From: SBBG01 sp033717875
GTDB taxonomy: Bacteria; Pseudomonadota; Gammaproteobacteria; Ga0077554; Ga007554
Length of the DNA: 32,706 bases
Direction: 5' to 3'
NCBI GenBank assembly: GCA_033717875.1
Contig: JADDKJ010000036.1
Coordinates: 1-32,706 of the forward strand
Positions within the stretch are counted from its first letter, which is position 1. Each line of letters starts with the position of its first letter. This document shows, in pieces, positions 31,402-32,706 of the stretch. The position numbers and the translations under genes are program-made. Below the pieces are notes generated by a model that saw only the letters and a list, made by a program, of their open reading frames with translations, was not told the origin of the DNA and did not search any database.

Positions 31402-32169
31402 TCATTCGAGGTGCCTGGACAGGAAATCCTCTGTTTTCTGCCACGCCTCGTCAGCCAGAACCTTGCTGTAGCTCTTGCTTGCCGGATTGGTAAAACCGTG
31501 GTCGGCATCGAATTGGGCAACGGTCAACGGGACACCCGCCTCGCGCATGGCATCCTCGAACGCCGATACTTTGGCGGGGCTGATCCAAGCATCACGCTTG
31601 CCGAAAATACCCAGCACCGAGGTGCTCATGCTCAAGGTACGCAGCACCTTGCGGTTGGTACCGAGAGGGCCATAGTAGATGACCGTGGCGGCTACAGCCT
31701 CCGGGTCTTGCAGAGCGGCCCAGAGAGCCTGGCCACCGCCGTAATCCCAACCGAAAGTGGCGATCTTGCGCCCCGGCGCCTTGAGATAGTCCAGGCCGGC
31801 CTTGAGATCGGCATTGGCGGCCTCCTGGTCGATGGAGGTCATGATGCGGGTGGCAAGCATTGGATCATTCGAGTACCGGCCATCGTAAAGATCAATCGCC
31901 AAGGCGCGATAGCCTAACCCGGCAAAGCGGTCCGCCCAATTCCTGGCCTGTTCACCAAGGCCGCGGCGGTCGTGAATGATCAGGATGCCGCGCTTCGCAT
32001 CCTCCGGGCCAGCCACATAGGCATCGAAGGTGGTGCCATAGGCGGTGCTCAATATGATCGCCTTGCCCTCGGCGGGCGGCTGGGCCGGCGCTTGATCAGC
32101 AGCGTGAAGCAGGCACGATGACAAACCCAAGAGTACCAACGTGGCGATACGAGCATAACACCGGAACAT
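31402..32169 (-). CDS. Dienelactone-hydrolase-like alpha/beta hydrolase, exported
   Basis: 255 aa. Signal peptide at 1-23 (VLLGLSSCLLHA); LSSC at 16-19 also fits a lipobox, so it may be a lipoprotein. The alpha/beta-hydrolase core has the DLH layout: GILIIHDRRGLGEQARNWADRFAGLGYRALAIDLYDG, then FGWDYGGGQALW, acid Asp193 (GKRDAW) and His224 (DADHGF). The nucleophile position, Cys in DLH (GxCxGG), is Asp142. This may be a different chemistry, such as ester formation through Asp as in dehalogenases, or a loss of activity. RBS GAGGGG precedes ATG 32169. Two inverted multi-hairpin repeats flank the gene. Confidence 0.85.
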   Translation of the reverse strand: MFRCYARIATLVLLGLSSCLLHAADQAPAQPPAEGKAIILSTAYGTTFDAYVAGPEDAKRGILIIHDRRGLGEQARNWADRFAGLGYRALAIDLYDGRYSNDPMLATRIMTSIDQEAANADLKAGLDYLKAPGRKIATFGWDYGGGQALWAALQDPEAVAATVIYYGPLGTNRKVLRTLSMSTSVLGIFGKRDAWISPAKVSAFEDAMREAGVPLTVAQFDADHGFTNPASKSYSKVLADEAWQKTEDFLSRHLE

Positions 32170-32198
32170 CCCACCCCCCTCAGACCGTGGATAAACTC

Positions 32199-32356
32199 TT
32201 AAGGAACCTCTGATGTGTAGAGGTTCCGCGGCACACGGAGGCGCCGGTATTTTTCAATCACGGTAAGTGATTGAAAAATGAAAGAAAAGAAAAAATCACA
32301 TTTTTGCTTTTCGTGCTCTGAGAATTCCAGGATAGAATTATTCAGAGCTTCCTTAA
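32199..32356 (+). repeat. Multi-hairpin element, copy C (158 bp)
   Basis: TTAAGGAACCTCTGA at the left and TCAGAGCTTCCTTAA at the right end form 15-bp terminal inverted repeats with one mismatch. Inside: GGAACCTCT/AGAGGTTCC, a damaged second hairpin (GCGGCACACGGAGGCGCCG), TTTTTCAATCAC/GTGATTGAAAAA, AAAAAT/ATTTTT (with GAAAAGCAAA changed to AAAAGAAAAA) and CTCTGA/TCAGAG. Ends 30 nt upstream of the DLH-like gene's start, oriented opposite to copy B. Confidence 0.85.
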
Positions 32357-32375
32357 AATACCCCGAAACCGGCAC

Positions 32376-32409
32376 AAAAAAAAGCCTGGGCGCTCAGAGC
32401 AGCCCAGGC
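32376..32409 (-). terminator. Rho-independent terminator (minus strand)
   Basis: Read leftward: GCCTGGGC, 10-nt loop, GCCCAGGC, then eight T (32383-32376). The stem is perfect. No protein gene ends just upstream of it on the minus strand inside the window. Confidence 0.75.
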
Positions 32410-32497
32410 CAATAATGGATGACAGACAGTGGTTTGGGGTGGGGGGGAAGGGGGGTGCCACCGTCTGTTACCCTGGAGCCTATTATCCCGATCCCCG

Positions 32498-32524
32498 AAA
32501 AAAAAACTGTGAAGCCCGTCACAG
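32498..32524 (-). terminator. Rho-independent terminator (minus strand), upstream one of two
   Basis: Read leftward: CTGTGA, CGGGCT loop, TCACAG, followed by nine T (32506-32498). A second terminator follows about 90 nt later. Between them, CCCTGGGCCTA near 32536 can pair with TAGGCTCCAGGG near 32470, so the region may be structured RNA. Confidence 0.6.
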
Positions 32525-32590
32525 AATTCGAACTTTAGGCCCAGGGCGCCCGAGGAAAAAGCCACTACGCGGGGAAAAACTAGTGTCTAA

Positions 32591-32619
32591 TTGCATTATT
32601 ATACGTAATTATGTAAGAT
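32591..32619 (+). promoter_or_regulatory. Candidate sigma70 promoter for the gene at 32651
   Basis: TTGCAT at 32591-32596 and TAAGAT at 32614-32619 with a 17-bp spacer in an AT-rich patch, about 30 nt before the ATG. On the opposite strand, TATAAT at 32603-32598 could be a promoter for a short leftward RNA ending at the two terminators; no -35 box is clear for it. Confidence 0.4.
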
Positions 32620-32650
32620 ATACCCGTCTGCATTTTCAGCAGGGGTTACC

Positions 32651-32706
32651 ATGTCACGAATCGCGGTTGCGTTGAGTTGTGAACCAGAAGCCATGAATGA
32701 ATTGAT
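32651..32706 (+). CDS. Start of an unidentified gene, cut by the window end
   Basis: ATG 32651 with AGGGG at 32641-32645. The first residues read MSRIAVALSCEPEAMNEL and the frame is open to the end of the window. The text is too short to assign a family. Upstream promoter-like boxes support a real gene start. Confidence 0.55.
   Translation, partial: MSRIAVALSCEPEAMNEL

Noticed and set aside
32353..32565. 70-codon minus-strand frame at the window end
   Set aside because: It spans both terminators and low-complexity G/C runs; more likely noncoding.

Overview
The window is about 57% GC, densely coded and proteobacterial, most likely from a gammaproteobacterium. The grounds are the gene families seen (class I IlvC, AmpG, NhaD, TsaE, MgtA-type Mg ATPase, RpfG-like HD-GYP regulators, a GGDEF-EAL protein), the ilvI-ilvH-ilvC-pssA order, and Shine-Dalgarno sites of the AAGGAG type. 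No gene here fixes the genus.

Layout. 160-2926 (+): a GH13 glycosidase and a nuclease of the staphylococcal type with a large insertion. 2923-3463: gene-free, with a multi-hairpin repeat (copy A) and a perfect 24-bp palindrome. 3464-8700 (+): a tightly packed run of nnr, tsaE, an HlyD-like adaptor and a cellulose-synthase-like glycosyltransferase ending in a PilZ domain; two of the junctions are ATGA overlaps. 8701-9245: repeat-rich gap. 9246-9322: tRNA-Arg(CCT), then ampG. 10615-13167 (-): MgtA-type P-type ATPase. 13392-15967: a scrapyard of insertion sequences (a nearly complete IS3 element with a broken orfA, an IS3 fragment, an ISL3 fragment and an unidentified gene tail). 16072-17532 (+): nhaD. 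17826-20060 (+): globin-like/PAS/GGDEF/EAL protein. 20117-26522 (-): a six-gene signalling cluster (REC-PAS, HDOD, GAF-PAS-histidine kinase, REC-HD-GYP, REC-coiled coil, and a Cys-rich protein of unknown function). 26829-31065 (-): pssA, ilvC, ilvH, ilvI. 31402-32169 (-): a dienelactone-hydrolase-like exported protein flanked by two inverted copies of the multi-hairpin repeat. 32376-32650: two terminators facing left and a candidate promoter for a gene that starts at 32651 and runs off the window.

How the parts may work together. Three loci point to cyclic di-GMP: a PilZ-tailed polysaccharide synthase (likely activated by c-di-GMP), a GGDEF-EAL protein (makes and/or breaks it) and a REC-HD-GYP protein (breaks it) inside an operon with its own histidine kinase. 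A link between them is inference from co-location.

The most unusual feature is a family of about 158-bp intergenic elements made of five consecutive hairpins, with terminal inverted repeats and TA at the edges. Three copies look full length (2923-3080, 31084-31240, 32199-32356), one is internally deleted (9042-9128) and one is a remnant (26585-26634). One copy differs from the others in a paired way that keeps the hairpins intact. Other oddities are an Asp in place of the expected nucleophilic Cys in the dienelactone-hydrolase-like protein, and a Tyr where the proximal heme His is expected in the globin-like sensor domain.
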